Under the pieces are notes generated by a model. That model was not told the origin of the DNA. It did no database searches and worked only from the letters and a program-made list of their open reading frames with translations. 64,000 nucleotides of DNA from Pipra filicauda (taxonomy: Eukaryota; Chordata; Aves; Passeriformes; Pipridae), in contig NW_024104554.1 of assembly GCF_003945595.2 (NCBI RefSeq), positions 62,001 to 126,000 of the forward strand. Reading direction: 5' to 3'. A program made the translations under genes and the position numbers. This document shows, piece by piece, positions 41,315 through 52,735 of this stretch (its first letter is position 1; every line of letters begins with the position of its first letter).

Positions 41315-41323
41315 CCTTACCTG
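41315..41323 (-). other. Candidate 5' splice site, minus strand
   Basis: The minus strand reads CAGGTAAGG, a textbook vertebrate donor (CAG|GTAAG). If used, a first exon would lie at about 41321-41500 and the intron would run left through the CpG island. A single donor match is weak by itself; its position beside the island is what makes it notable. Confidence 0.3.
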
Positions 41324-41789
41324 TTTAGGGTGGGAACGCTGAAAGCTGAGGTGGGTGAACTTGAGGGTGAGGTGTTGAGAGGTAACACGTCAGTCGTTTT
41401 CCAAGCACCGTTTCTGAAGCGAAAGAAGGTTGCAGCATATCACCAAGGCAAGGCCATCTTTCGCAGTGGGAGAGAAAAGAAGATGCAGGCATAGTGCACA
41501 ACGGTACTGCTTCAAAGCAGATTTGTTTTGAAGAGCACTGTCAGCTGCTGATTGTGTGTCTGAGCATGACTGAAAGCCTTATGTCTTCAGAAACCTGTTT
41601 GATTAATTTAAGGAATACGTGAAGATAAGACCTTCCAGCTGCGTGAGAAGTTACACAAAGTTTGTATTCTAATTAGCCAGCTGTAGTGGAAAATACCAAA
41701 ATGTCTTTCTGCGTAAAAACTTACTGATTAAATTATGTAGTACAAATGTATTAAACTGATGTATATTAATAGTATTCACTTTCTTTCAG

Positions 41790-41886
41790 GCTTAGAGGTA
41801 AAATTACAAGCATTCCTTCAAAACCAGTGACCCCAGTTGTTGTACAGAGACACAGCTCCAGAAAGAAAGAAAACAATCTGTATTAG
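41790..41886 (+). other. Candidate terminal coding exon
   Basis: A pyrimidine-rich acceptor (TTCACTTTCTTTCAG) ends at 41789. It is followed by an open frame of 31 codons, preceded by one split-codon base, ending at TAG 41884-41886. The peptide starts LRGKITSIPSKPVTPVVV and ends with a basic QRHSSRKKENNLY. No protein family is recognised. The frame lies 480 bp downstream of the CpG island and about 95 bp upstream of a poly(A) signal, which is the layout of a last exon. Possible donors upstream include GAG|GTGGGT and GAG|GTGTTG near 41350-41375, but their reading phase was not reconciled. A 31-codon frame can easily be chance, so this may be non-coding exon or no exon at all. Confidence 0.25.
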
Positions 41887-41979
41887 TCTTATTACTGGGT
41901 TGTCTTTTGGTTTTGTTTCCCTTTTCGCTTTTTGTCTTCAGATTTGATACCGTGTCTGGAGCCGTCGCTCATCCTCGGC

Positions 41980-41985
41980 AATAAA
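41980..41985 (+). terminator. Poly(A) signal AATAAA downstream of candidate exon
   Basis: A canonical AATAAA hexamer about 95 bp after the candidate stop codon. AATAAA is frequent by chance in AT-rich DNA; only its position relative to the island and candidate exon supports it. Confidence 0.25.
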
Positions 41986-42000
41986 ATCAGGGATAAAATG

Positions 42001-45000
42001 TGCAAAACAGTAGTTTGGTGAATGGAGGAGATTTCCTTAGATGATTTTACTTATAAAAACATACATCATCATCTGAAAAATCAATCTTTATGTGGGCACT
42101 GAAGGATAAAATGAAAAGAAGTTTCTCCTCCATGAAGTTAATTATTTCCCCAAGCTTTGTAGCTTTCTGATACTACCATACAAAAAAATTATTCTGAATT
42201 GGCAGTTTGTAGTGGAAAAGAGGGGTAGTGATTTTCTACAGTAGTAGCTGCTTTAGAAAATATGAGACATACTGAAATAAGAGAAATCCTCTGTGTGTGT
42301 GTTTTCCTTGAAGTCGGGTGTGTCAGTACTGGCAGAAGTAAACCAATAATATTGAACATGGGCATAATATTTTTCAAAACCATAATACTGGGAGATGTTA
42401 CATGTTAGAATTCTGGAGTGCAGCTCTTTGTGCATCGTGTGTAATATAATAGCTGTTATCCTGAACAAAAACGTGAGTTGGCATTGGCAGAACCACGTGC
42501 CCTCAGACTCTAATAAGGTCATGACTGGATGCAGTTCTACACAGACACCAGTTCTGCAATACCTCATAGTTGTATATACTGTCTGAACGCACAGTTCTGT
42601 ACAACCTACATTTCAGGGTCACATCTGAAAAAGGTTTTAAGGATTCTTGTCAGTGGAAAATATTCTAAATTCTTAAATTCAGTAAGGCAGCTTTGAAGTA
42701 GGATGTGCAAGAGATAGCACTGACCTGAGATTCCCCTTCATTAATATAAAAATTATAATAATGGGCAGAATGAATCCTCAGACTGTGATTTATGGTCTTT
42801 TGGAAAGGTTCCTGACCTTTTTCCCATAAGAAGAGCCTAAGAGATTTTATAGTCTGCCCTGCTTTTAAGGTAGACTTATTTCAGCTCTCTGCTTACATCT
42901 TCAGCAATGTCTTGCAACATCCTACTTGTTTACCTGGGAGAGACCCTGGAAAGATATTTGTGCTTAAATAAATAATTTTAAATGCATCAGAATTTATGGG
43001 GAAAAACATATACATGAATATTTTTTTCAAACATTCCCTTAAAATCTATTTTTCTCTGATAAAACATTAAAATGGCAGATACACTTGCACAGCCCTTCTC
43101 AAAATAAAACATTTCTTAAATCATGTCATTAGTCATTCCTCAGAAAAGGAAACTATGCTTATAAGGGGGAGAGGGAGGAGGGAATGCAAGTCATAGCTAT
43201 AAAATTGATATTCTTTACATGCTGACTTATTATGACTCCAGTTTGCATTATATGGTATTTTTGTGGGCAAGATACCGCTCTATTAGTGCTGCATAATGCC
43301 AAGTGTAACAACACTCAACATTACCTAATGGAAAGGTTCTTTACCAAACTCTGCTTTAAAAATGGTTATATTACATGAAGGAATTGTAGGGGAGAGAGCC
43401 AGACAAAGAGAAGGGAATGTGACATCTGCTTTTACCATCCAAGATAAACTGATGAGGTGACTCCTAACATGCTGTCTGAATAACAAAAAGTGTAAACTTG
43501 GCCACAGTGTAGGTAAATAGAAATAACTTAAAATGATAGAGGCTGTGGGCTTTATGTGTGGAAAATAAAAGAAAGTTGAAATAAATCTTCCCCAAGTTTT
43601 GCCCTAGATTCAATAGCTGCAGACATGACTATTGACTTGAGGATTTAAAACTAGAGTATGAGCAGACTTTAGAGCACATATGATGGTGTCTTATACAATG
43701 CCTTAATAATGCTTTGGAAAAATTTTGTAATAGCATTTAAGTAATTTCTCTGGGCTGCTGTAAACACAAGTTGTTTAACTAAACTCTTTGTGAATAGATT
43801 GAAGGTTTATACCAGGTATAATTTTCAATGTTGGATTATTTAGCTGGTTGCTGTGCTTTAATTTTAATAGAAGCCTTATGGTTCATCTTTAATGTCTGAA
43901 TTGTGTGTGACAAATTCTGTGGGAAATGCTTGTAGAAAAGTGTCAGTCAAATAGCCTGTTTAATAAAACAATAGGAAGAGACAACTGCAGTGTCTCTATT
44001 GGCAGTTCTAGGTGGAACAGCAATTGTAATTTTTGTGATTTTTAAATAGGAAAAACTCTAGTTTGTTCCTTTAATACAGCATGGTCCTTAGAACTGCCCC
44101 ATTCTGTGTTTCTTTTGAGTGCACTGATCACACTGAGTAAGCTTTTATTCCTTATTGGTATTCCATATTCTGAATACCTTTAAAAGGGACCCTTGGATAA
44201 TTTACAATATTGACTCACTAGGCTTGCCCTGAAGGACAAGCCAGTCTTTAGTTTCTCCTTATAAGTTCTAGTGTTACATGAAAAGTAGAGGTCTGCTTCT
44301 ATTGATGAACTGTATGAGTCTGTATGCTGCCCTGAACATTTTCAAATAAATGCAAAAACAGAAGTATTGTCTCCCTGTTTTCTTGCACTAGCCTGCCATT
44401 TCAAGTTCTTTGTCTTCATAGAGACACAGCAGAGAATATATACCATACTTTATGAAGTCCATAAACCCTGGATTTTCTTCACGTTCTTACTGGCAGTTAC
44501 TAAGAAAATGCCTACCAAACTAATTTGAAAATCTTGTGCAGTTTTCTACAAGGGAAAGTTTTTCTGCTTTGTTTCAGACAAAAAATCTGCTGTAGTAAGG
44601 CTATCTGTTAAACTGCAGAAATCAGAAATGCTTTCTGGGCTTGAAATGAAGTACCTTTGCTATTTAGTCATCTTATATACTCACCTTGGAACTGTGTATT
44701 TTGACCAAATCCTTTTGCTGAACAGCTCTGAAACCAGACCTAAGGTTGTATATGCAACATTTACATTAAATTATTTTGATGTAGCCTAAGATGATTTCCA
44801 TTTTGGAGAAAGCAAACACTAGCAGGTGCCACACCTGCATGAAGTACCCTGGTGAAAGATGATGTACCTCTGAAGCACTGATGAATTCTCTAGAGTGTTG
44901 CTCTGAGCTAATGCATTGTACCTTTTGCTAGAGAGGAACAATGGCACTGAAATATCTTAACTATGTTCCACATCCAAAGTAAATTCTCTATTTCGTTCTG

Positions 45001-46018
45001 ACACACAGACTGTGCTCTTGCTAATGCTGAAGATAAACCAGTAACAAATAAGGAGTTTGTGGGTATTCTCTTAAGATTGATTTTTGCCATGGATTTGCAG
45101 TAGCAGAAAGAAAAGAGCCAAGGTCCTCTTATTCCTGTTCCTATATCTAATTCTAGATTTTTTCATCCTTCTCTCCTTTACCTTTATCTCTTCAATGTGG
45201 AATTATATATTTTACTTTGTTCTTTTTACAGCACTGTTGTTTTTAATAATGAGATTGTCCTGCAAATCTAAACATGCTTTTAATCAGGTGCAATATTATT
45301 TTTATTCTCCTCTTGAAAGCTGATTCTGCATGAATTTTGCCTACATGTTTCCAGAATTCATCAGCCTCTTCTAGAACATGTTAATCTATTTATAAACCAA
45401 TAAAACTCTAAATGAAAAATGCTTAACACATCATGAAATGACTCAGACTGTCCCTTTACTTTTCTCAGTTGTGCATATAATTCTTCCCTTTTAAGCATAC
45501 GACTTTTGCATGTTGATTTTTTTGATGACTATAGAGTCAAAAGATTCAGAGACCAGAAAAATCAAACTGATTCAATCCATTATGTTAGCAGAATAAATAT
45601 TGTTTAGGTTTAAAATCATACGGGCCTCTCAGAATTCCTTCTTATAAAGATACATAGAAAAGAATTTGGATCCTTTTATAATTAATCTTACTAAATCAGA
45701 CTTCAGTTCCAGCAAATCTGTAAATGAAAATCTAATCCAATAATAGCAATCTGAACTATATTGTAAGTCTGAAGTACCTTTGTGCGATTCCACACTGGTT
45801 TTGTGATATACTGTTGCTAGACTGGTCTCTGGGATATATGAAAAATAATATTTAATTGCAAAGAACTCTTTTAATTTCTTTTTTTTTCCTTTTCCCTCTT
45901 TTGCTTTAAACCAAATACTCAGAAAAAAAATATAAAGTAAAAATTATACATCAACCTTTAACACGTATGGAGACTGAATTTGAGATTTCAATGGTGGTAA
46001 TCCATGAGATAGTATCTC
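42001..46018. other. Non-coding AT-rich sequence
   Basis: No gene or recognisable mobile element. The frames at 42253-42567 and 45084-45323 are hydrophobic or low-complexity and unsupported. Confidence 0.6.
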
Positions 46019-46140
46019 CTCTCACTGGCTATTATAAACTGTAAGTGCTGCTTTTCAAAGCTCAGTAACTTTACTGTTTTTTTTCACTTACTATATATAG
46101 GTATATAAAAATAGCCCAAAGTAAAAGTCCTATTATATAG
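46019..46140 (+). repeat. Left arm of inverted repeat
   Basis: Begins CTCTCACTGGCTATTATAAA and ends near GTCCTATTATATAG. It is complementary to the right arm at 47123-47252. Similarity decays within about 15 bp on the inner side and fades gradually on the outer side. Confidence 0.8.
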
Positions 46141-46670
46141 TAATATTTTCCATCTCGTTTTTTTCACCAGGAAGATTATGATGTTGATAATGAAGGTTTC
46201 TTCCTCTTTGCGCTTGGATGGGTTTGGATTATTTTTGTGTTTTTACTAGCATCATCCACTTAGTTTTTCTTGTATTATTCCATGCAATATTAGTTCTCAT
46301 TGTATATTCTGAATACCTTTTATTTGTTTTTACCCTCAAAATTTTGTTTTACTGGTTTCCAAGCTGCATTTATAGTAACGAAAAATTGGTAATTGATTAC
46401 AAGTTTAAGCCCATTGGATCCCTAGAGTCAATCTGTGCCTGTACCTTCAAGGTCTCTGCTATTATCCTGTGCTTATATGTTAATGTAGAACTTTATCATT
46501 CCAGGGCCACAGATAATTCTGCATGGAACAGCTACTAATTCTTATTTTTAACTAAAGAATATATCGCATTTATAATGTTTGTAATCATTATACCTACCAC
46601 ATAATTACAATAAAGCTAAAAGCAAATTAGGCAGTAGCCACTTGATCATTGTGTAATTAGGTGTTAAAGC

Positions 46671-46700
46671 TAAAGCAAGCTAAAGCAAGCTAAAACAAGG
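46671..46700. repeat. 10-bp tandem repeat (TAAAGCAAGC)n
   Basis: Three adjacent units: two identical TAAAGCAAGC and one TAAAACAAGG. They lie in the spacer of the inverted repeat. Confidence 0.9.
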
Positions 46701-47122
46701 AAACTGAGATAGTCTGAAGTGTCCAGAGACCTCCTTTATTAAGTTAATGCAAATCTTTTTGTCTGCTATGAGTAATGGCGATACCATAATTTTGGGGCTG
46801 CAGTAATCTGTCTGATACCTTGTTGTTACATAATATATTTAAGGATGGACAAAAATTATTTTTACATAGGTCATTGTGCTGCTTTTTTGCAATATTGTAT
46901 TTATTTTACACATACAGATCACATTTTTTAAATTTACAGTTCGGTCACCATGTTTTACTCCAAGCTGAAACTCGGCATAGTAGTTTCCAAATCAGGATGA
47001 ATACTATTAATATTCCCTCATTATACGCTTCAGTTCATGTTTATTGGCCACTGTTAAGTAAAACAGACACAAGTTCTGGATTCAGAAACGATAAGAATAG
47101 TCCTATAAAAATGTAAGTTTTT

Positions 47123-47252
47123 AGTATGGAATAGGACTTGTACTTTGGGCTATTTTTATACATCCATATATATATATTTAGTAAGTGATAAAACAGTGAA
47201 GTTACTGAGTTTTACAAAGCAGCACTTACAGTCTGTAATAGCCAGTGAGAGA
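47123..47252 (-). repeat. Right arm of inverted repeat
   Basis: Runs from AGTATGGAATAGGACTTGTA to GCCAGTGAGAG. It differs from the left arm by scattered substitutions and an expansion of a TATATA stretch near 47165-47178. Confidence 0.8.
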
Positions 47253-48633
47253 AGACAGTGTGTCATGTACTGCTGAATCTCTTGCTTCCTTTTCTTGCAA
47301 AGAAAAAACTATTATTATCAGAACGTTGGCTTTATTTAGTAAAATTGTTCACATGATGCTTTGATTTGGAAATAATTTAAAAGTGTGAAAATTTCTTAGA
47401 ATTCTCTTCAAAAGTATTGTATGCTTAACAAGATTTTTATGAAATAATTACAAAGGATTTAATGCGCAAGTCATAATGATGTGAGTATGCATTTACATGA
47501 GTAGATGTTGTCAGAAAAATCAGTAGAATTGTTCTCCAGGGTGAGCTTCAGTAGATCAGATTTTTGAAATGTTTTAAATTATTTGCACATCATCTACAGC
47601 CCCATATCCCATATGACCCCCACTCGACACCCCACCTTGTACCAACACACACAGAAGATGAACTGATACAAGCATAAAGGACACCTCTGTGAGTGTTGTG
47701 CTAGTAGGGGCTGCAGAGCTGTGCCCTACATGTAAAGATAATCCAATGTGAAATTACACCATTTTTTCAAGTAAAGTGTTACCCACATGACAATTATATC
47801 AAATACATTGCTAAAAATTACCACAAATGCAAAAGGCGATTTAATTATGGTTGCTATGGAAACTGTAACATGCAGCTTCCTGACGTGATGCATGCAAAAT
47901 TTCAGCCTTAATATCACACTGATATACATTTTTGATTTTTTTTTCACTCAAATAGGTGAAGATGGAGTTTGTGTATAATGATATATTCTTTCAAGTTATA
48001 TGACTCTGTTGTGGCATCTAATGTTTTTTGTTAGTTGAAGTGTACATGTAGAGATTTACAGATGCTTTACTATACATACTGCAGAGAAAAATTAATTGTT
48101 CTAAGCATATGTTTTCTAAAATGGAAGATGATTTACCCACACAGTGTATTTTATAGAAGGACCAGTGGACATACAGAAAAATACCACACATGTAAAACAA
48201 AGATCTTGGAACAGTAAAGAGTAAAGTAAACAGTAAAGAGAGTGAAATTTATTTGCACAAATGTTTATAAGCCTCGAGTTAGGTTAGTCACCGTACAGTA
48301 CATGTCCTTCCCCGAGTACGTAGCTACGGCATGTGAGTTATACAAACTGTGTCATATAAAAACTTCATGTGAGAACCAGTGAGCTGAGAATTAGGTCATT
48401 TCTCCATGCAGAAGAGCGTGGTAGCATAGCCCTGGCTGAGGTGATAATGCTGAAGCAGGCAGCTTCAGCACCAGACACCTTTTAGGCCTGCACAGTGAGT
48501 GCAGGTAATATCCACTTTGTCAGCTCTGGCACTGAGTTTTGTGCTGTTATGACTAGGTCATTACTAGTACCTTATGCAGATAATTTAAAGCTTCTTTGGA
48601 TCATCTGTGTTACACTGCACTAACACGACTGTC
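47253..48633. other. Non-coding AT-rich sequence
   Basis: No gene is recognised. A short AAACAGTAAAGAG-type direct repeat lies near 48212-48240. Confidence 0.6.
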
Positions 48634-48638
48634 TAACA
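48634..48638. repeat. Candidate target-site duplication (left)
   Basis: TAACA next to the LTR's TG terminus, repeated at 49194-49198. A five-base match can arise by chance when several TG/CA termini are considered. Confidence 0.4.
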
Positions 48639-49193
48639 TGCAGAGGTCAGTAAAGCTAACACGATCCCACTTTGGAGGCAGAAACTGGAATCCTTTATTG
48701 GACATACAACTTCGTATTTAAAGCGTTTAGGGTTTACATATTCGACAGGGGGGTTATATATTTATGCTTTTAAAATTGGGGGGTTTCACAAGGATGACAT
48801 AAGGGGAAAACCCAGGTTAACACATCTCGGGGTCTTAGGAATTACCTCATGGGAAAAACCCTACTTTGTCTTGGGGAATTTTACAGGAGGGATTAGGTAT
48901 TAGATCTACAGAATGCAAGGGATACAGAGTATACTCCTGCAAAGGAGGGAACAGAATGGATTTTATGCAGGGGTCTGATAACATCAGAGCACCATTTCCC
49001 TGTTCCTTGGCAGAGCATTCCAAACAAGTGACATCTGGTCTGGCCCTCAAATGGAGATTTTTCCCAGTTTCTGTGACTCAAGGTTTTCTGTTTAAGCCTA
49101 GCAGTTTCTTTTTCTTATATCCAATTTTTGGAATCCAACAAACATGCCCTGAAGTACTAATGCATTCAAAGATAATAAAATACTTAGGGAACA
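48639..49193 (-). mobile_element. Probable solo LTR of an endogenous retrovirus
   Basis: About 555 bp bounded by TG...CA and flanked by TAACA on both sides, in reverse orientation. On the minus strand a TATA-like TTTAAATA (48715-48722) is followed 15 nt later by AATAAA (48694-48699), then by about 55 bp up to the 3' terminus. This compact TATA-then-AATAAA order with a short R/U5 is the arrangement of avian retroviral LTRs. No gag, pol or env similarity and no second LTR is seen, so it is most likely a solo LTR left by recombination. The family is not assigned. If the flanking repeats are chance, the true edges may be a few bases (left) to about 60 bases (right) away. Confidence 0.6.
48694..48722 (-). 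promoter_or_regulatory. LTR core promoter and poly(A) signal
   Basis: Minus strand: TTTAAATA at 48722-48715 and AATAAA at 48699-48694. The TATA-like box would place a start site close to or just past the poly(A) hexamer, as in compact avian LTRs. Confidence 0.5.
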
Positions 49194-49198
49194 TAACA
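49194..49198. repeat. Candidate target-site duplication (right)
   Basis: TAACA immediately after the LTR end ...GGGAACA, matching 48634-48638. A five-base duplication is typical of ERVL-type integration. Confidence 0.4.
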
Positions 49199-49636
49199 CA
49201 ATGTGAGATTCAATGTAATTATTGTTTTTCAGGATCTCCAGGGCTTGTGGCTTGATGTTGGGAGAGCAGAACACCTTCTGGTGACCAAAAAATAAAGAAC
49301 ATCATGAGAGAATGACTGAAAGTGTGGATGGATTAGGATGAGGAACCATAACATTACATTTCTTATTGAGATTGTATATGGAAACACAGTACTGGAGCTC
49401 CCAAGAAAGACAGAGGTTGATAAATGATTCAAGCCTGGATTAGGGTTGATTGAACAGCAGTTCCCAGTTATGCTGTTCTGGTAGTAATGTTTTTCTATGA
49501 TATATCATATCATATGGATAGAGCTCTCCATCATTTTTAATCACTTCTTATGACCTTTGTCAGAGCAGTGTTACACAACAGAGCTTAAAAAGCCTGTGCC
49601 TTGTTATTGTCTGTAGAATGGGTTTTAGTAGATGAC

Positions 49637-49662
49637 TTTACTTCTTCATTTTACTTCTTCAT
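49637..49662. repeat. 13-bp tandem duplication
   Basis: TTTACTTCTTCAT twice in direct succession. Confidence 0.9.
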
Positions 49663-50382
49663 TAACAATTACATGTCCAAGACTCAGTGTCAGTTGTCTC
49701 TGCAAGTAGCAGCTGGCTTGTAAAAGCTGCTTTAACACCTGTCAAAGTTACCAAAAGTAACTGCACAAACTTCTAAATATTCAGACTGCAGTGGGAGGAC
49801 ATGAAAGCTGCATAGGGAAACACCATTTTTTTACTTATGTGATGTCATTTCATTAGCATATAGGTTTTAATTTTTTAGAGCAAACGTTGTAAAATAATGG
49901 CCTTGTTTACTAACAGATGAAACTGAGTATTAACATAGGATTTTTGAAAATGTTCAGACATCTTAGGTTTGGCTGATTGTTAGTGGTATTTTGAAAGTAC
50001 TTTTATTCATGTCTATATTATCATATAATAGTTACAATTATGTAATATCTCTCATTTCTTTATAGCTCTTAGTTTGCTGAAGTGAGTTCGGTGCAATTGT
50101 TTTTTGAAGGGTTTTTTTGCAGGGTCCTCAGTATAGTACAGTATATGTTAGGAAGTATATGTAAATTCTAGCATTTGATCTTCTGTTCTACAGTAGTTTC
50201 TCTTTCTTACTAGGTTACAAATGTGTATTACACAATGTGACATTCATAATTATATAGATTGTTTAATTTTTCTTTTCAATATTAGTTGTATACTGTTTAT
50301 TTATTTTTTTAAATTTATTTATAACATTTATATTTATAAAGTTGTATTACTAATTCTTTTAAAATGTTAGGGTCATTGTTAT

Positions 50383-50395
50383 CCCCCCCCCCCCC
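50383..50395. repeat. C(13) homopolymer
   Basis: Thirteen C residues, followed by G, C and an A run. Poly-C is rare in AT-rich DNA and prone to length errors in sequencing. Confidence 0.9.
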
Positions 50396-51173
50396 GCAAA
50401 AAAAGGCATTTACTCTGGTAAACCTTTTGTTAAGGGAAGAAAAGAGCTAGTAATAAGATTTCTTTAAATTTATTCATCCATATTTTCAGACTTTTTTTTA
50501 GTTTGTTCTTTTTTTCAGCAAATATTTGAAATCCAAAAGCGTACTTGTTTGTTTGGTTTTTTTAAATAAATGGTACAGCTCGTAGATGTGTTCATGTGAA
50601 ATGCAAAATTCTAGAACTCGCATGACATTTAACTGGAATGACCACTTTGAAATTTTTGCTGACAGAGCTCTTTTAAGCTATTTTTGAGGTGTTGGTCATC
50701 AATCTATTAACTGCAGTAATGGCATAGGTCATCCTCTCATTCCTAAAACATTGTAGAGTTTAAGGTTAACAATTTGCAATTAGTATACATGCTATTACTT
50801 GTTCAGTTGTTTCTTAAATATTTTTTAATAGGAAACATTTATAGTGGTAAGGTGGGTATGTAAGTAAATGAGTATCAAGGGCACGATTTGATCCTGACTT
50901 TCAGTGGCTGACTGCATTTGTAGTCAGGTTGATGGTGTCACCTGTAACTACTGCTAGGTCTAATTTATCTGTCTTAGCTCCTGATAGCAGTGAAATTGCT
51001 GTGGTATAGGCTTAGGTACCAAATAAATATATGTGATTGCACATACTTCCAAAGCTACACTTCGCTTTTTTTTTTGTGTATCAAAAGCAGTAAAGTCAGC
51101 AGCAACAAAGTTTTCTCTCAAATCTGCGAGAAATGTGAGCAAAACTTGTATGTAAGAAAAATCTTTAAAATAC

Positions 51174-51229
51174 TTCCCTTTACCTTTACCTTTATCCTCT
51201 CCCTCTCCCTCTCCTCTCCTCTCCCCTCC
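51174..51229. repeat. Polypyrimidine tract
   Basis: About 56 bp almost entirely C and T, made of CCTTTA units and then CCTCTC-type units. A mirror-like polypyrimidine tract could form triplex DNA; no function is shown. Confidence 0.85.
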
Positions 51230-52735
51230 AAAACTTGTTAAATGAAAACATAATTAAATGAAGGGATATTTATGGAGAACTAGCCTAACAGAAATGCTTA
51301 AAATTACAGATTTGTTAATTTCTTTTTCCTAGTTTTAAGAAAATAGTCAAACATCATGTAGGATCTATACTATGTCCGAGAAATCTCATCAGATAGTAAT
51401 CCTAAATCACAGCAGCTCCAAGTCTCATCTGAAATACTTTCAGATGCATCATCAGATGCTTAGCTGTTGCTAAGAAGTAGAGACACAGAATCTAGGCCTC
51501 AAGGAATTTTTTTGGTTCATTCATTGCCACCTTTCTCCTTACAAAAATACCTTCTCTCCTCCCTAGGATCTGTGTTATTTTGCCTGTCTATTTGCAGTAA
51601 GGACTGTAAAGCCTTTGTTTAGCTGTTTGCTTCCACTGGCTGAGTCTTGTCTTTTCAGCTGAAGATTAAATGGTTTGTGCTGCAGTTTTCAGAAGTGCGC
51701 AAGTAATTTATAGGTAAGTACTGTTCTAAAGTTGAGTGGCAAGGAGAAAGGTGTTCCTACATCTAATTGCCGTAACTCCCCTTCCCCTATATCTAAACGA
51801 AGCATTTCTGCTTTTGTGCTTTATTGGTATGAGGAGGCACTAAAAAGCCATTGAGGAATTTTGTCATAGCTTGAATCACAGCAACACAAAGCCATCACAT
51901 TGACTTTCTGATTGTCTCCTGTGTACTTTTGCATATTAGTTATGCAAGGAGGAATTATAAATGACATGGCAGTACACATTTCCCACTGTGGAGTAGCTCT
52001 GCCTATTCTGCTAAGACTCTCTAAGAAACAGTGCCTAGTGCTGGGGACACATGTTCCTTAAAAAGGAGAGGTTGGAGAAACATCAGGTTCTTTTATAAAC
52101 TGATTTCACAAAAGCTCAATTAAATGGTGATTTGATCTTATGCAGCACGAATATTATTTGCCTGGCAGAGGTAACAGTGGGACTTCAGGCTGAGTAACAC
52201 TTTCCTGCAGAGGTTTGGACATGTTTCACAGGCATATGTATTGTAAAAGATCTGAGCTTTCACTTCCATACTTACAAAAAGCATTTAACTGAGAACTGTA
52301 GCTTTAGGCTTAAAGTAATCTAAAGGTCTGACTTTAAGTTCTGAAATCGCTATCTAGTTCCTGCTGGCTATAGGTTGAAACTCATAACGGGGTATAGGTG
52401 ATATGCCACTTAAAGAGGCACAGATATGTCCTTCTTTTAAATCTAGTGGTAGGTGTTTGTTCCAAGTGCCTATTCAAGTCAAAGCATGATTTTCACTATT
52501 GCTATGAAGAACAAAGGTGTCTTGAAAATTAATCCTCCAGTTCATTGTTTAGAAAATGAAATGGCCACTGTGTATCAGAATAATGGGAACGCTGCTGTGA
52601 ACTGCTGGCACGTTCAAGACATGCAGGTGCACCTGTGAAGTTTAAGAAAAGCAGGCTGATTATATGAGTTTTCTATGCCTCTTTTTCAGCTTTTCTTAAC
52701 TTGTTATTTCAGCCCCCATACAGCTCGTATGTTGA

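Larger units (their letters stand above)
46019..47252. repeat. Long inverted-repeat pair enclosing about 1 kb
   Basis: The left arm (46019-46140) and the right arm (47123-47252) are reverse complements of each other over about 120-130 bp, with small gaps. Uninterrupted matching blocks include ACTTTGGGCTATTTTTATAC, GTTACTGAG and GCAGCACTTACAG; by eye the paired positions are mostly identical. The enclosed segment of about 980 bp is AT-rich. It contains two unrelated open frames (46218-46538 and 46820-47116) with no transposase motif. Terminal ends reading CTCTCACTGGC...GCCAGTGAGAG resemble a non-autonomous DNA transposon, but no target duplication is visible and the family is not recognised. 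A local inverted duplication is the alternative. Confidence 0.8.

Noticed and set aside
46690..46735. Possible reverse-orientation MIR (GGAAACTGAG)
   Set aside because: Only about ten bases match and the neighbouring MIR blocks are missing.
46218..47116. Two open frames (106 and 98 codons) in the inverted-repeat spacer, considered as a transposase
   Set aside because: The translations are hydrophobic or low in complexity, with no DDE/D or hAT-like motif; the frames are unrelated and separated by stops.
48866..49255. 129-codon plus-strand frame
   Set aside because: It lies across the probable LTR and its flank, opposite to the LTR orientation, and has no retroviral or cellular protein similarity.
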